From Colocasia esculenta (lineage: Eukaryota > Streptophyta > Magnoliopsida > Alismatales > Araceae), in NCBI GenBank assembly GCA_014218235.1, contig CM024759.1, forward strand, positions 4,790,712 to 4,854,711: a DNA stretch of 64,000 nucleotides, written 5' to 3'. The notes beneath the pieces were generated by a model. It searched no databases. It was not told the DNA's origin and saw only the letters and a program-made list of their open reading frames with translations. Within the stretch, counting starts at the first letter, position 1. Every line of letters begins with the position of its first letter. A program made the translations under genes and the position numbers. This document shows positions 23,201 through 33,924 of this stretch, piece after piece.

Positions 23201-23740
23201 AGTGAAAGTAACCCAGACATGCACCGTTCTTTAACTGTTCCACAGGATCTTATAATAGTCGGGAAATCCTTGCAATCTCGCAGTTTCACGCACAGTTAGG
23301 ACGCGATCTTGTTCAGGGTGAGTAATGGCCTAATAGGATAGACGGTCTTCATTACAACTCCACTTGCTAATGGACGAAACAGGGGAAATTTTGGACCAGG
23401 ATAGAAAACCTGAAAGTGGGGATCGGCGTTGGTCAAAACCGTAGGGACTCTCGTCACGGTCTTGGCCCCTTTTTCACAGAAGTGTGAGGAGACCGGGGGT
23501 AATAACCATAGGGTTCACAGGTGGCAGTTTGAAAAAAGGCGGCAAACTTTTGTTTGAAATGATTCTAAATTAGGCTCAATCCGTTCCTTGGTCAATGGTC
23601 CTTTCTTGAAGACGCAGCAATCAGATATGTAAAAATGGAAATGGAACCCCTTTTGCAGGGTTAGTCGGCCTCCATCAGCTAGGGATCAAAATCAGAACTT
23701 GGGGAAATGGAGAGGCAGCCAATCTCCATTTTTCCCGTAA
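23201..23740. other. Unassigned stretch between the LINE and the DRB locus
   Basis: No recognisable coding sequence or element ends. It contains a run of unique-looking sequence and is absent from the outer flank of the right DRB arm. Confidence 0.5.
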
Positions 23741-23750
23741 GAAACCCAAG

Positions 23751-23757
23751 TATAAAA
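23751..23757 (+). promoter_or_regulatory. TATA-like box upstream of the left DRB arm
   Basis: TATAAAA, set in AAGTATAAAAGTACC, lies about 225 bp before the first DRB-like coding sequence. A GC-rich then CT-rich leader (CTTCTCCCTCTCTCTAGCTTC near 23920-23943) follows, as in many plant 5' ends. It sits outside the inverted duplication. Activity is inferred only. Confidence 0.45.
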
Positions 23758-23976
23758 GTACCATTTTGCGCGACCCCGTCGTAAGGCTCCGCCGTGGGTC
23801 TGCGATTACGGCGGGCGCGGTGTTCACAGGGGAACTGCAGTAGCGGTGGCAGCATCCCGATTCTTCTCCACCGGAGGCGTCCCCTGTCGTAGTCGTAGGC
23901 AGCCTCACTCTTCTCCCATTCCCTTCTCCCTCTCTCTAGCTTCTCCATCTCCCTCGACTAGAGCAGAAGTAGAGCC

Positions 23977-24190
23977 CAGCAGCTGGGCCAGCAGAGGCGG
24001 TGGGTACTGTCTTGTACACCAGCGCCAAGGAAGGCGACCACAACCCTCGATTTGAGGCCACCGTCATCATCTGCGGTGCCACTTCCGAGGAGGCCCAGAA
24101 CTAGGTCGCCCATGTGGCCTTCCATTTTACTACCGAGGCGGCGGCTCCAACTGCTCCCCCTCTTTTGCTGCCTTCTTCGGTTTTGCGTGA
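23977..24190 (+). pseudogene. Left-arm dsRBD 1 exon
   Basis: QRRWVL in one frame is followed, one base out of frame, by YTSAKEGDHNPRFEATVI, the start of a dsRBD. EEAQN-stop-VAHVAFHF marks the second helix. Part of the loop present in the right copy (DATFDGPKTP) is missing. Confidence 0.75.
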
Positions 24191-25381
24191 GTGTTAAGGC
24201 GAATGAGTTCTTGTTTTATTTATAAAAGTAGTTCTTCCGTTGGAAATGCGGATTTTGAGAATTTTTCTTATTTACCAGCGAGATGTTACTTAAGATTTTG
24301 CGTCGGAAATAATTGATGAGTCATCTTTTAAAACTTTTTAAATAAATAGAAACATAAATATCGGTAATACATATCTAATTAGATATGAGAAAATCATATT
24401 TTAATACTAAAATTTTTAACAATTTATTATTGTTGTTGCATCGTTTGATGATTTTAGAGCTGCTTAAATTAGTATTTGATAGAGAGCTATGTGTTAGTGA
24501 TTAAATTGGATCATATAGTTAATAATTTTCATAATCTTACTTGCTCTTTGTTGAAGGATGGAGAAAATAATATAAAAATTAATATTGACATAATAGTACT
24601 ATAAAACAAAGTTAATTAAATCTTTCTTATTTCATATTTGTAGTCTGTTGATCAAAGAACTTGAGTTTCCCTAGTTGTTCCCATCCTTTTCAACAAAATT
24701 ATGGTTAGTAGCAAGGAAGTAGCTAATATATGTTAAACTGACTTGGATTAATAGGTAATTGTGGAGTAATATATACTAGCGACCAGTAGAATTTTATAAT
24801 TAATGACCCACTATAATGATGTTTAAATTATATGATAAAGAGCAGGGGCAAAGGTATAGAGAAAAAAATTAGATGGTAATCGCTAATCTACCAGAACACC
24901 AGAAAGATTTTAGTTATTATTGATTTGTGTTTGAGTTGATTGAGGAGGCTTATAAGTTCTCATTGTTCTACATAATTAACTCTAGTTATTTTGCTTAGAA
25001 TGGTGTGTGCAAATGTGTTGATGCTTATCTATCCTTTTATCTAATTCCAAAGTATATACTTTATCAATTGTATTTTATTACTCATACAACCCAGAAATTG
25101 TGTCACTTTTGATGATTTATGAGTTGTATTTTACTCATACAATCCTCCCCTAGAAACAGACCCTTGAGGGTGCGTAGGGTGCCGCTTCTCTCTCGTATCT
25201 CTGTTCCTCGTATTCAGTGTCCATCCCCCCCCCCCCCCCTTTGTATGTGCTTTGTGGTGCTTCTTATTGGGGAAATAGAGGTTGCTGCACCGCCACATAC
25301 TGTTAAACCCGAGGAGCCCCCAAGTGGTGCCCTTGCTTTCTTCCTCACTATGTTTCCTCCACCATACCTTGTTTTCAAGTT

Positions 25382-25416
<35 letters not shown>

Positions 25417-26043
25417 GAACTGCACAGCATGTTAGAGTTTCTCATTTTTGGTAAATATGTGTCTAATGTAGAGAGTTTGGTTATTACTCATGTTGTTAAT
25501 TATCTTCTTGTGAGTTTCTTTTTTTGCACATTATGAGTCATCTTATGTCACATGATACTATCAAGTTTGAACATCATAGATGCTTTTCTTTCCTTTTTAA
25601 TCATGTATGCGTACCAATATTACCCATTAGGCCCATGACAACTTCCAAATCAGGGAGTCATTAGATGTTGGAGTGAACACGATTATGTTTGATAAACATG
25701 TTCTTATATACTACCGAAAAAGCTGAACACATATGCTTGAACTATACTCTCCAGGAATGTCATATCACATCTTGACTTTGTTTGGGGAGATCTCTAAGAG
25801 AACTTTAATTTTGATAATTTAGATTAGAATGGAGACAAGTGCATATGTTTGGTGGGAAATTTTCTTTGTCTTTTCATGTGATGCATCTAAATTTTGTTCT
25901 AGTTGTCTTTTTGTAACTCCGTCTGTAACTAATACATTAGATGCATTGAATTTTTATTGTAAATGTTCCTCATAATTGATATGCCGAACATGATTTGCCA
26001 GTGCACATATGTTGATCATATACTTGTTATTTCTTGGTGCAAA
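24191..26043 (+). other. Intron 1 region of the left DRB copy
   Basis: AT-rich up to about 25100. Then comes a C homopolymer (25226-25239), a segment with a 99-codon frame that I do not recognise, and a (CT)n tract at about 25386-25414. The part from about 25215 onward is deleted in the right arm. Confidence 0.6.
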
Positions 26044-26299
26044 TGAACAAGTCATGCATAAAAATCGTTCACAAGAGTATGCTCAAAGGTCTTCATTCCC
26101 ACTGCCAGTCTACCAGACTGTCAATGAAGGATTCCCGCATGCTCCAAAGTTTAGATCTATTGTTCTAGTTGATGGAATGACATTTAGGTCATCTAAGACA
26201 TTTCCTCACTGAAAAGAGGTTGAACAAGATGTAGCAAAGATTGCTATTAAAGGAATATCTAGGAAGATACAAGAAGAAGGATGCCCCTTGATTTATTTG
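26044..26299 (+). pseudogene. Left-arm dsRBD 2 exon
   Basis: KNRSQEYAQRSSFPLPVYQT begins a canonical DRB domain. It continues with FPHAPKFRSIVLVDGMTF and ends IQEEGCPLIYL before the donor. The residue after FPH is a TGA; the right copy has Arg (CGG) there. Confidence 0.88.
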
Positions 26300-26410
26300 G
26301 TATGTAGTGTATGCTATAGTAAATTTCTCAATGTGTTGTCTGTATTGAAATGACCATAACCCTTTTCCCAACTACTTAGGTAGACATAAAGAGTCTCTAT
26401 TGTTCCATCT

Positions 26411-26843
26411 TTTTTTTTAAAAAAAGTGAGTAGTACCATAATTATATTAAAGAGAGAGAAGAGAATGTACAACTATAGGCGGGACTCCTGCCCCAAAATA
26501 ATCCCCCCACCACCTATAGACACCATTGTACATCACAATGCAAGAAGGTGTACAAAAGAAGTAAACTCCCCACCCTAACTCTCCCAAAAACTGCCAAGAC
26601 AGTAGACCTAGGAATTCCAAATGGACAGTAAAGTGGATTCCAAAGGATCCACATTACAAGACACTTTCGCCCGTTCCACAACATGAGAGAAAACAAAAGA
26701 CATCAACTTGTCTTCCGTATGTGCTTCCTTCCTAAAAATTCTTGCTTTCCTTTCGAATCACAGAGCCCAGAGTGTGTCATGTAATATAAGCCACCATATG
26801 ATCATGTCGTCTTTCAGCTTTCACGTCTAATGCCACTTGGAAA
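26411..26843 (-). mobile_element. 5'-truncated LINE insertion in the left DRB copy
   Basis: Flanked by a 17-bp target duplication with two differences: TCTCTATTGTTCCATCT (26394-26410) and TCTCTATTATTCTATCT (26844-26860). The T-rich left end is the minus-strand poly-A tail. The same insertion occupies the mirrored place in the right arm, so it predates the duplication. Confidence 0.8.
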
Positions 26844-26860
26844 TCTCTATTATTCTATCT

Positions 26861-27916
26861 CTTGGGGTTGGTCTCATAGATATCTAGTTGTTAGCCATTA
26901 CTTCACTATGTTTATTGACTCCCATTAACAAGCATTAGGATCATCATCATTCCCAAGATTACATGAGCTTTAATTTGACCCCAACTCCCCTCTTTAAGTG
27001 GGTAGTGTCTCTACCATTGCAAGTTGTTGTGTGCATGTTACTAATATGGTCGATAGAAACGAAAATTTAGAAAGAAAATTTAATTATGCTAGCCAAATTG
27101 AGTAAAGGTTATGTAAACCTGCTCAAATGTGATAGAATGAGATCATGTGTTGTTATCTCAGTGAAGTCTATTCTCTTTACGGAACGTAAACCAAAAATGG
27201 TTGAGAAGGTCTTTGACTTTTGAGACGAGGTTGAATAAGATTGGATCATTTGAAGTGTTCTAGATATAATGTAAATTAGTTCCCACAGTATTTCAATTTG
27301 CAGATGTATCCCCATTCCTGCAGGTGTTCACAGTTAATGTCTCCATTTTTTGGAATTATCTTCCTTTTCTTACACCTCTTTACACATTTTATTATAATTA
27401 GATTCCAACAAGTCTCTTAATTTGTTTTTTAATTAAAATATTTTTTAAAAACATTTATGAATTCATATTATAGCATGATATGTAATAGCTGCTTTTGACC
27501 TTAAGAAAAGTGGACAAGACTTTTATAGACCTTAAAAGGAATGTGTGACTCTTGATTTCTGCAAATTTCATTGTATATTATGTAGTTATTAAAGTAGAAT
27601 AAATGTTTGTAGCACAAGAATTGCAAAAGAATATATTTTGTTGTTTCATTTATTATCCATCATTGTAATGAATGAAGGCAAGATGATTGCCTTGTAATGC
27701 ATTACATGCCATTTTCTTTTGAGCATTGTGTTTTAGACTTAGCCATTTTTGTCTTTTAATGTCTTGGCGACTCAATCTTGTTATTGCTTATGTAGCATCA
27801 TACAATCTCAATTGCAAGTATTTTGTAAAATAGACTTGAAGCTATAAGGATTGAGTAAGATGTTGGTTATTAGTTCACATCAATGTGAGCTTACTATCAA
27901 TTGCTGCTGGATCTAG
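26861..27916 (+). other. Intron 2 region of the left DRB copy
   Basis: AT-rich, with no coding signal. The first part, up to about 27243, is missing from the right arm. Confidence 0.6.
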
Positions 27917-28127
27917 GACACAATGTTCTGCAAATCTATCATTCATGAGTATGCTATAAAAATGAATCTAGAGTGGCCGACCTATGTATATGCTAAGTTA
28001 GAAGGGCTTCTTCCAATGTTTATTTCTTCTGTGTCACTTGATGGAAATACATATGAAGGCACTACAGGAAAGAATAGTAAACAAGTAGAGTAGTTAACTA
28101 CACGTTATGCTATTGAATCAATTTTAG
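27917..28127 (+). pseudogene. Left-arm dsRBD 3 exon
   Basis: FCKSIIHEYAIKMNLEWPTY, then VYAKLEGLLPMFISSVSLDG and YEGTTGKNSKQVE-stop. A further dsRBD closing with YAIESILG runs into the donor at 28128. The TAG replaces a Gln codon still present in the right copy. Confidence 0.88.
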
Positions 28128-28288
28128 GTTTGTTTTCTTTCACCTTTTCAAGTTCACCTTTGAAGGAGGAAAAGAAATACAGGTCTTTTTAAATTTAGGG
28201 CACTTACGCATTAATTTGTGAAGGAATATTCATATTTGTTAATGCAAATTGCAAAGGCACCTTTGCCTATTTTTGAAATGGTATTGAA

Positions 28289-28553
28289 GGTAATCCCAAC
28301 TCATCTATGAGAACTCTCATGTCCCAGATTGTAAAATCCAAAGCAAGACTTCATGCAGCTGGTCATCAGGTCAATGTTTCTAATGTTTCGCCAGAAATTA
28401 ATCCCTCGTCAAGAGGGAACATAGGAAATCCTATTCTTAGACTTTGTGGTCAAGGGAAAAATAAAACTCCAGTAGTGGACCCATCTGGACTCTCCATTGG
28501 AACTCAAAGAAGGCCCTCAATTTGGAAGAGACCAGATTTGACTGGCTACCTTT
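28289..28553 (+). pseudogene. Left-arm C-terminal exon of the DRB-like gene
   Basis: An open block begins near SSMRTLMSQIVKSKARLHAA and runs through NPILRLCGQGKNKTP to SIGTQRRPSIWKRPDL before a stop at about 28553. No known domain. In the right arm the corresponding frame stops earlier, after TQRRP. Confidence 0.7.
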
Positions 28554-29681
28554 GAAACTTGGAAGATTTATTTTAGTAAGAAAGTGAGAACACTTTAAGA
28601 TGGGAAAAGGGAAATGCACTTGCAATTAAATATGAAGAGGTGAAGCGTGCACATTCCTTCATCATCATTACTTAGTGCAATTATTCTTTTATTATCATTT
28701 CATATTTTCTACATTGCATGACATCTCTAGCTATGTTAACATTAGTGGTTTAAACGGACTTGTAAAGTTCACCATTTTTTAAGAGATCTTAATGGATTGT
28801 TGTTGTTCTATCTGGCAAACCTAGTGTAATGCTTTGATTATTGAAAGAGTAACTTATTGTGCCCTCAGTTGCCTTTCATTTGGTTTCATATCAACTTGCT
28901 TGAGGAATCTTGTTATAGGTTTAAAGTTGAGGGAAAATGTTGCTGTGTTGATAGGTGTATAGATGCATACTAATGAAATCTATATTCATGTGAAGCTCAA
29001 ACAGATTTAGATATTTCAGCACATTGATAAAATTTGCTATATAAACCTCTGAGTTAAGACTCCATGGTATGATAATAACTTTGACTCTTTCAACATATTC
29101 AAACCAAATATAGCCCTTAGTTATTATCATACCATGGAGTCTTAACTCAGAGGTTTATATAGCAGATTTTATCAATGTGCTGAAATATCTAAATCTGTTT
29201 GAGCTTCACATGAATATAGATTTCATTAGTATGCATCTATACACCTATCAACGTAGCAACATTTTCCCTCAACTTTAAACCTATAACAAGATTCCTCAAG
29301 CAAGTTGATACGAAACCAAATGAAAGGCAACTGAGGGGCACAATAAGTTACTCTTTCAATAATCAAAGCATTACACTAGGTTTGCCAGATAGAACAATGA
29401 CAATCCATTAAGATCTCTTAAAAAATGGTGAACTTTACAAGTCTATTTAAACTATTGATGTTAACATAGCTAGAGGTGCCATGCAATGTAGAAAACATGA
29501 AATGATAATAAAAGAATAATTGCACTAAGTAATGATGATGAAGGAATGTGTACGCTTCACATCTTCACATTTAATTGCAAGTGCGTTTCCCTTTTCCCAT
29601 CTTAAAGTGTTCTCACTTTCTTACTAAAATTAATCTTCCAAGTTTCAAAGGTAGCCTAGTCAAATCTGGTCTCTTCTAAAT

Positions 29682-29894
29682 TTAGGGCCTTCTTTGAGTT
29701 CCAATGGAGAGTCCAGATGGGTCCACTATTGGAGTTTCATTTTCCCCTTGACCACAAAGTCTAAGAATAGGGTTTCCTATGTTCCCTCTTGATGAGGGAT
29801 TAATTTTTGGTGAAACGTTAGAAACATTGACCTGATGACCAGCTGCATGAAGTCTTGTTTCGGATTTTACAATCTGGGACATGAGAGTTCCCAT
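29682..29894 (-). pseudogene. Right-arm C-terminal exon
   Basis: MGTLMSQIVKSETRLHAAGH through GLSIGTQRRP, then a stop that is absent from the left copy. No known domain. Confidence 0.7.
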
Positions 29895-30069
29895 AGATGA
29901 GTTGGGATTACCTTCAATACCATTTCAAAAATAGGCAAAGGTGCCTTTGCAATTTGCATTAACAAATATGAATATTCCTTCACAAATTAATGCGTAAGTG
30001 CCCTAAATTTAAAAAGACTTGTATTTCTTTTCCTCCTTCAAAGGTGAACTTGAAAAGGTGAAAGAAAAC

Positions 30070-30280
30070 AAACCTAAAATTGATTCAATAGCAGAACGTG
30101 CAGCTAACTGCTCTACTTGTTTACTATTCTTTCCTGTAGTGCCTTCATATGTATTTCCATCAAGTGACACAGAAGAAATAAACATTGGAACAAGCCCTTC
30201 TAACTTAGCATATACATAGGTCGGCCACTCTAGATTCATTTTTATAGCATACTCATGAATGATAGATTTGCAGAACATTG
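30070..30280 (-). pseudogene. Right-arm dsRBD 3 exon, open
   Basis: FCKSIIHEYAIKMNLEWPTY to KQVEQLAARSAIESILG, with a full helix 2 (EQLAARSA) typical of a working dsRBD. The left copy has a stop and LTTRYA here. Confidence 0.88.
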
Positions 30281-30942
30281 TGTCCTAGATCCAGCAACAA
30301 TTGACAGTAAACTCACATTGATGTGAACTAATAACCAACATCTTACTCAATCCTTATAGCTTCAAGTCTATTTTACAAAATACTTGCAATTGAGATTGTA
30401 AGATGTTACATAAGCAATAACAAGATTGAGTCGCCAAGACATTAAAAGACAAAAAATGCCAAGTCTAAAACACAATGCTCAGAAGAAAATGACATGTAAT
30501 GCATTACAAGGCAATCATCTTGCCTTCATTCATTACAATGATGGATAATAAATGAAACAACAAAATATATTCTTTTGCAATTCTTGTGCTGCAAACATTT
30601 ATTCTACTTTAATAACTACACTATATAAAATCAAATTTGCAGAAATCAAGAGTCACCCATTCCTTTTAAGATTTATAAAAGTCTTGTCTACTCCTCTTAA
30701 GGCCAAAAGCATCCGTTACATATCCATTTACAATATGACTTCATAAATGTATTAAAAAAACAAATTAAGAGACTTGTTGGAATCTAATTATAATAAAATG
30801 CGTAAGGAAGTGTAAGAAAAGGAAGATAATTCCAAAAAATGGGGACACTGACCGTGAACACCAGGAATGGGGATACATCTACAAATTGAAATATTGTGAG
30901 AACTAATTTTCATTATATCTTGAACACTTCAAATGATCAGGG

Positions 30943-31322
30943 CTTATATTACACGACACACTCTAGGCTCTGTGGTTCGAAAGGAAAGCAAGAATTTTTA
31001 GGAAGGAGCACATACGAAAGATAAGCTGATGTCTTTTGTTTTCTCTCATGTTGTGGAATGGGCGAAAGTGTCTTGTATTGTGGATCCTTCGGAATCCACT
31101 CTACTGTCCATTTTGAGTTCCTATATCTACTGCCTTTGCAGTTTTTGGGGGAGTTAGGGTGGAGAGTTTGCTTCTTTTGTACACCTTCTTGCACTGTGAT
31201 GTACAGTGGTGTCTATAGGTGGTGGGGTAATTATTTTGGGGTAGGGGTCCCATCTATACCTTTACATTCTGTTATCTCTCTAACACAATTGTGGTACTAC
31301 CCACTTTTTTTTTTTAAAAAAA
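30943..31322 (+). mobile_element. LINE piece in the right DRB arm, 5' part lost
   Basis: Mirror of 26411-26843. The poly-A end is the T/A-rich run before GATGGAACAATAGAGAC at 31323. Its 5' part and the adjoining intron are deleted at about 30943. Confidence 0.75.
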
Positions 31323-31432
31323 GATGGAACAATAGAGACTCTTTCCGTCTACCCAGGTAGTTAGGAAAAAGGTTATTATCATTTCAATACAGACACCACA
31401 TTGAGAAATTTATTATGGCATACACTACATAC

Positions 31433-31664
31433 CAAATACATCAAGGGGCATCCTTCTTCTTGTATCTTCCTAGATATTCCTTCAAGAGCAATCTTTGCTA
31501 CATTTTGTTCAGTCTCTTTTCGGTGAGGAAATTTCTCAGACGACTTAAATGTCATTTCATCAACTAGAACAATAGATCTAAATTTTGGAGCATGCGAGAA
31601 TCCTTCATTGACAGTTTGGTAGACTGAAAGTGGGAATGAAGACCTTTGAGCATACTCTTGTAGA
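31433..31664 (-). pseudogene. Right-arm dsRBD 2 exon, open
   Basis: LQEYAQRSSFPLSVYQTVNE to FPHRKETEQNVAKIALEGI and the donor TTG|GTATGT. Upstream of LQEYAQ, homology to the left arm breaks at a GGA/CCT tract, so the first residues and splice acceptor of this exon are missing. Confidence 0.85.
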
Positions 31665-32739
31665 TGAGGGAGGAGGAGGAGGAGGAGGATGGACACGAAA
31701 GGGGAGGAGGAGAAACTGGAGAGAGAAGCAGCACCCTATGCCCCTTCAAGGGTGAGGAGGATTGTATGAGTAAAATACAACTGATAAACCATCAAAAGTG
31801 ACAATTTTTGGGTTGTATGAGTAATAAAATACAATTGATAAAACATATACTTTAGAATTAGATAAAGGGATAGATAAGCATCAACACATTTATCAACATC
31901 ACATTTGCACACACCATTCTAAGTAAAATAACTAGAGTTAATTATCCAGAATAATGAAAACTTGTAAGCCTTCTCAATCAACTCAAACACAATTCAATAA
32001 TAACTAAAAGCTTTCTAGTTTTCTGAGTAGATTAACGATCACCATCTAATTTGTTTCTCTGTACCTCTGCCGCTGCTCTTTATCATATAATTTAAATAGC
32101 ACTTTGGCGCGTCATTAGCTATGAGATTCTACTAGTCGCTAGTATATATTAATCCATAGTTATCTACTAGTCCAAATCAATTTAACATATATTAGTTACT
32201 TCTTTGCTACTAACCACAATTTTGTTGAAAAGGACGGGAGCAACTAGGAAAACCCAAGTCCCTTGAACAACAGACTACAAACATGAAATAAGAAAAGATT
32301 TAATTAACTTTGTTTTATATGGTATTATTACAACAACACTAATTTTTACATTATTTTCTCTATTCTTCAGCAAAGAGTAAGTACGACTACGGGAACTATT
32401 AACTATATGACCGAGTTCAATCACTAACACATACCTCTCTATCAAATACTAATTTGAGCAGCTCTAAAATCATCATACAATGTAATGCGACAATAGATTG
32501 TTCAAAAATTTAGCATCAAAATATGATTTTCTCTTATCTAATTAGACATGCATTGCCGAGATTTATATTTCTATTTATTTAGAAATCTTCAAAAAACGAC
32601 TCATCCACAATTCAGACGCAAAATCATAAGCAACGACTCGTTGGCAAGCAAGAAAAATTCTCAGAATCCCCTCTTTCAGCGGAGGAATCGACCTTCCAAA
32701 ATAGAATAAGAAGTCCATTCTCTCGCTTGAAACTCGAGA
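31665..32739 (-). other. Intron 1 region of the right DRB copy
   Basis: Homologous to the AT-rich left intron up to about 31700, then a (GGA)n tract at about 31667-31690 and the deletion junction. No coding signal. Confidence 0.6.
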
Positions 32740-32977
32740 CGGCAGTGAAGTGAAGGAGGGGAGCAGTAGGGCTGTCGCCTCGGCAGCAAAGTGGTGGAAG
32801 GCCACATGGGCGGCCTCGTTCTGGGCCTCCTTGGAGGTCCTCAAGGGGGCGTCTTGGGGCCATCGAAGGTGGCATCGCAGACGATGACGGTGGCCCGAAA
32901 TCGGGGGTTGTGGTCGGAGCCTTCTTTGGCACTGGTGTAAAGGGCAGTACCCACTGCCTCTGGTGGCACAGCTGCTG

Positions 32978-33874
32978 CAGCAACTTGTCACGATCAAGCC
33001 ACAACTTGTCAAGAGGTCGACGAAGAGGATGACTCCTGTCCCGAAGGAATCTCCTCGGGAGGGGAGAGCGAAAACAGAACAGTTCCGTGGGGAGTCCACG
33101 ACGAAGAGTTCTTTACCACAACAATCGGGTTACTTTCACTACATTCTGTTGTGTTCTGACCATTTTATACTATCTGACCATTTTATACCATCTCTGTTCT
33201 TCTCTTCGTTATTGACTTCATAGGAAAGGGAACAACAAGTTCTCTGGTGCGAGGGCTATATTGACCGAGTATTTTCCCTGGTGTATTCTAGCTCGATGCG
33301 AAGAATAAGGTGCATGACGGAGTCCCTGGCATGTTGGAGACAGCCATATCTTCTCAGGTTCATCCTAGCTATCTATTACCAATGGTGGGATCTGAAACTA
33401 CTTGGCACTGGTGGCGAGGTATCCGAAAATATTGTGCTACAAAATCTCATTCTGCACCTTATTTCTGTACGGTCAAAGAAGACGAGGACTGGACACTTGG
33501 TCTCCTTTTTCCCATGATCGTTCGCTGGCAGGTCTGCAGGGACCCCCCTAATCACCCTTAACATCTACTCCCACTTTAGATTTGTTTGGCCGCCAATTCC
33601 GGCATTGTGGGAATGATGTGAAAATCTGAGAGAAAGGAGATGACGATTGAAGGGCATGGGGCGCCATGCCATGTTCGTTCCAGAACTAACTTTCTTAGTT
33701 AGTTTCTAGACGGCACCAACAAATCTATATCCAGGAGGAAAAAAATATAATAATGGAACTTTCTGAATGCCCATTTACTTTTCTCACCTGCTCTGAATGT
33801 ACTTGCAGAAATTCTCATACTCTTATCTGAAAACATTTCTGCCTTTTCCTATGGATAAATTTTTGAGAGAAGCT
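32978..33874. other. Unassigned flank of the right DRB arm
   Basis: Frames of 60-86 codons exist on both strands, but none resembles a protein I know. It does not match the left flank (23201-23976) except for a 13-base chance-sized identity. Confidence 0.5.
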
Positions 33875-33924
33875 ATCTTTTTTATTTTTATTTTTTACAA
33901 TGAAAGTAGAATATTCATTCAATA

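Larger units (their letters stand above)
23977..28555 (+). pseudogene. DRB-type dsRNA-binding protein gene, left copy
   Basis: Four exon-like blocks lie in order: dsRBD 1 (about 23977-24190), dsRBD 2 (26044-26299), dsRBD 3 (27917-28127) and a C-terminal block (about 28289-28553). Plant DRB proteins bind dsRNA and partner Dicer-like enzymes in small-RNA production. This copy has a frame offset in dsRBD 1, plus stops: EEAQN-stop in domain 1, FPH-stop in domain 2, KQVE-stop in domain 3. GT donors survive after domain 2 (TTG|GTATGT) and domain 3 (TTAG|GTTTGT). A 433-bp LINE piece sits in the intron after domain 2. Which DRB subfamily is unclear. Confidence 0.85.
23977..29080 (+). repeat. Left arm of a large inverted duplication
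   Basis: It matches the reverse complement of 29119-32977. Near the centre the arms are about 97% identical by eye; outer parts are more diverged. The arm keeps two blocks lost from the right arm: about 25215-26070 and about 26786-27243. The inner end is GATAATAACT at 29080, followed by a 38-bp spacer (29081-29118). Confidence 0.95.
29119..32977 (-). repeat. Right arm of the large inverted duplication
   Basis: Reverse complement of the left arm, shorter by about 1.25 kb because of two deletions. One junction, near 31664, lies at a GGA-rich tract. The other, near 30943, joins the LINE piece to later intron sequence. The outer end of homology is the CAGCTGCTG at 32969-32977. Confidence 0.95.
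29640..32977 (-). pseudogene. DRB-type dsRNA-binding protein gene, right copy
   Basis: A mirror copy of the left gene. dsRBD 1 (about 32977-32740) shows QLCHQRQWVLP, then, shifted, TSAKEGSDHNPRFRATVIV and KEAQNEAAHVAFHHFA. dsRBD 2 (31696-31433) and dsRBD 3 (about 30280-30070) are uninterrupted. The C-terminal block (29894-29682) ends early at TQRRP-stop. Domains 2 and 3 thus survive better here than in the left copy, but the domain 1 frameshift is shared by both copies. The exon 2 acceptor region was lost in a deletion, so a normal transcript is unlikely. Confidence 0.85.

Noticed and set aside
23202..33140. GTGAAAGTAACCC near 23202 and, inverted, near 33130
   Set aside because: A lone 13-base match outside the arms, with no similarity around it; probably chance.
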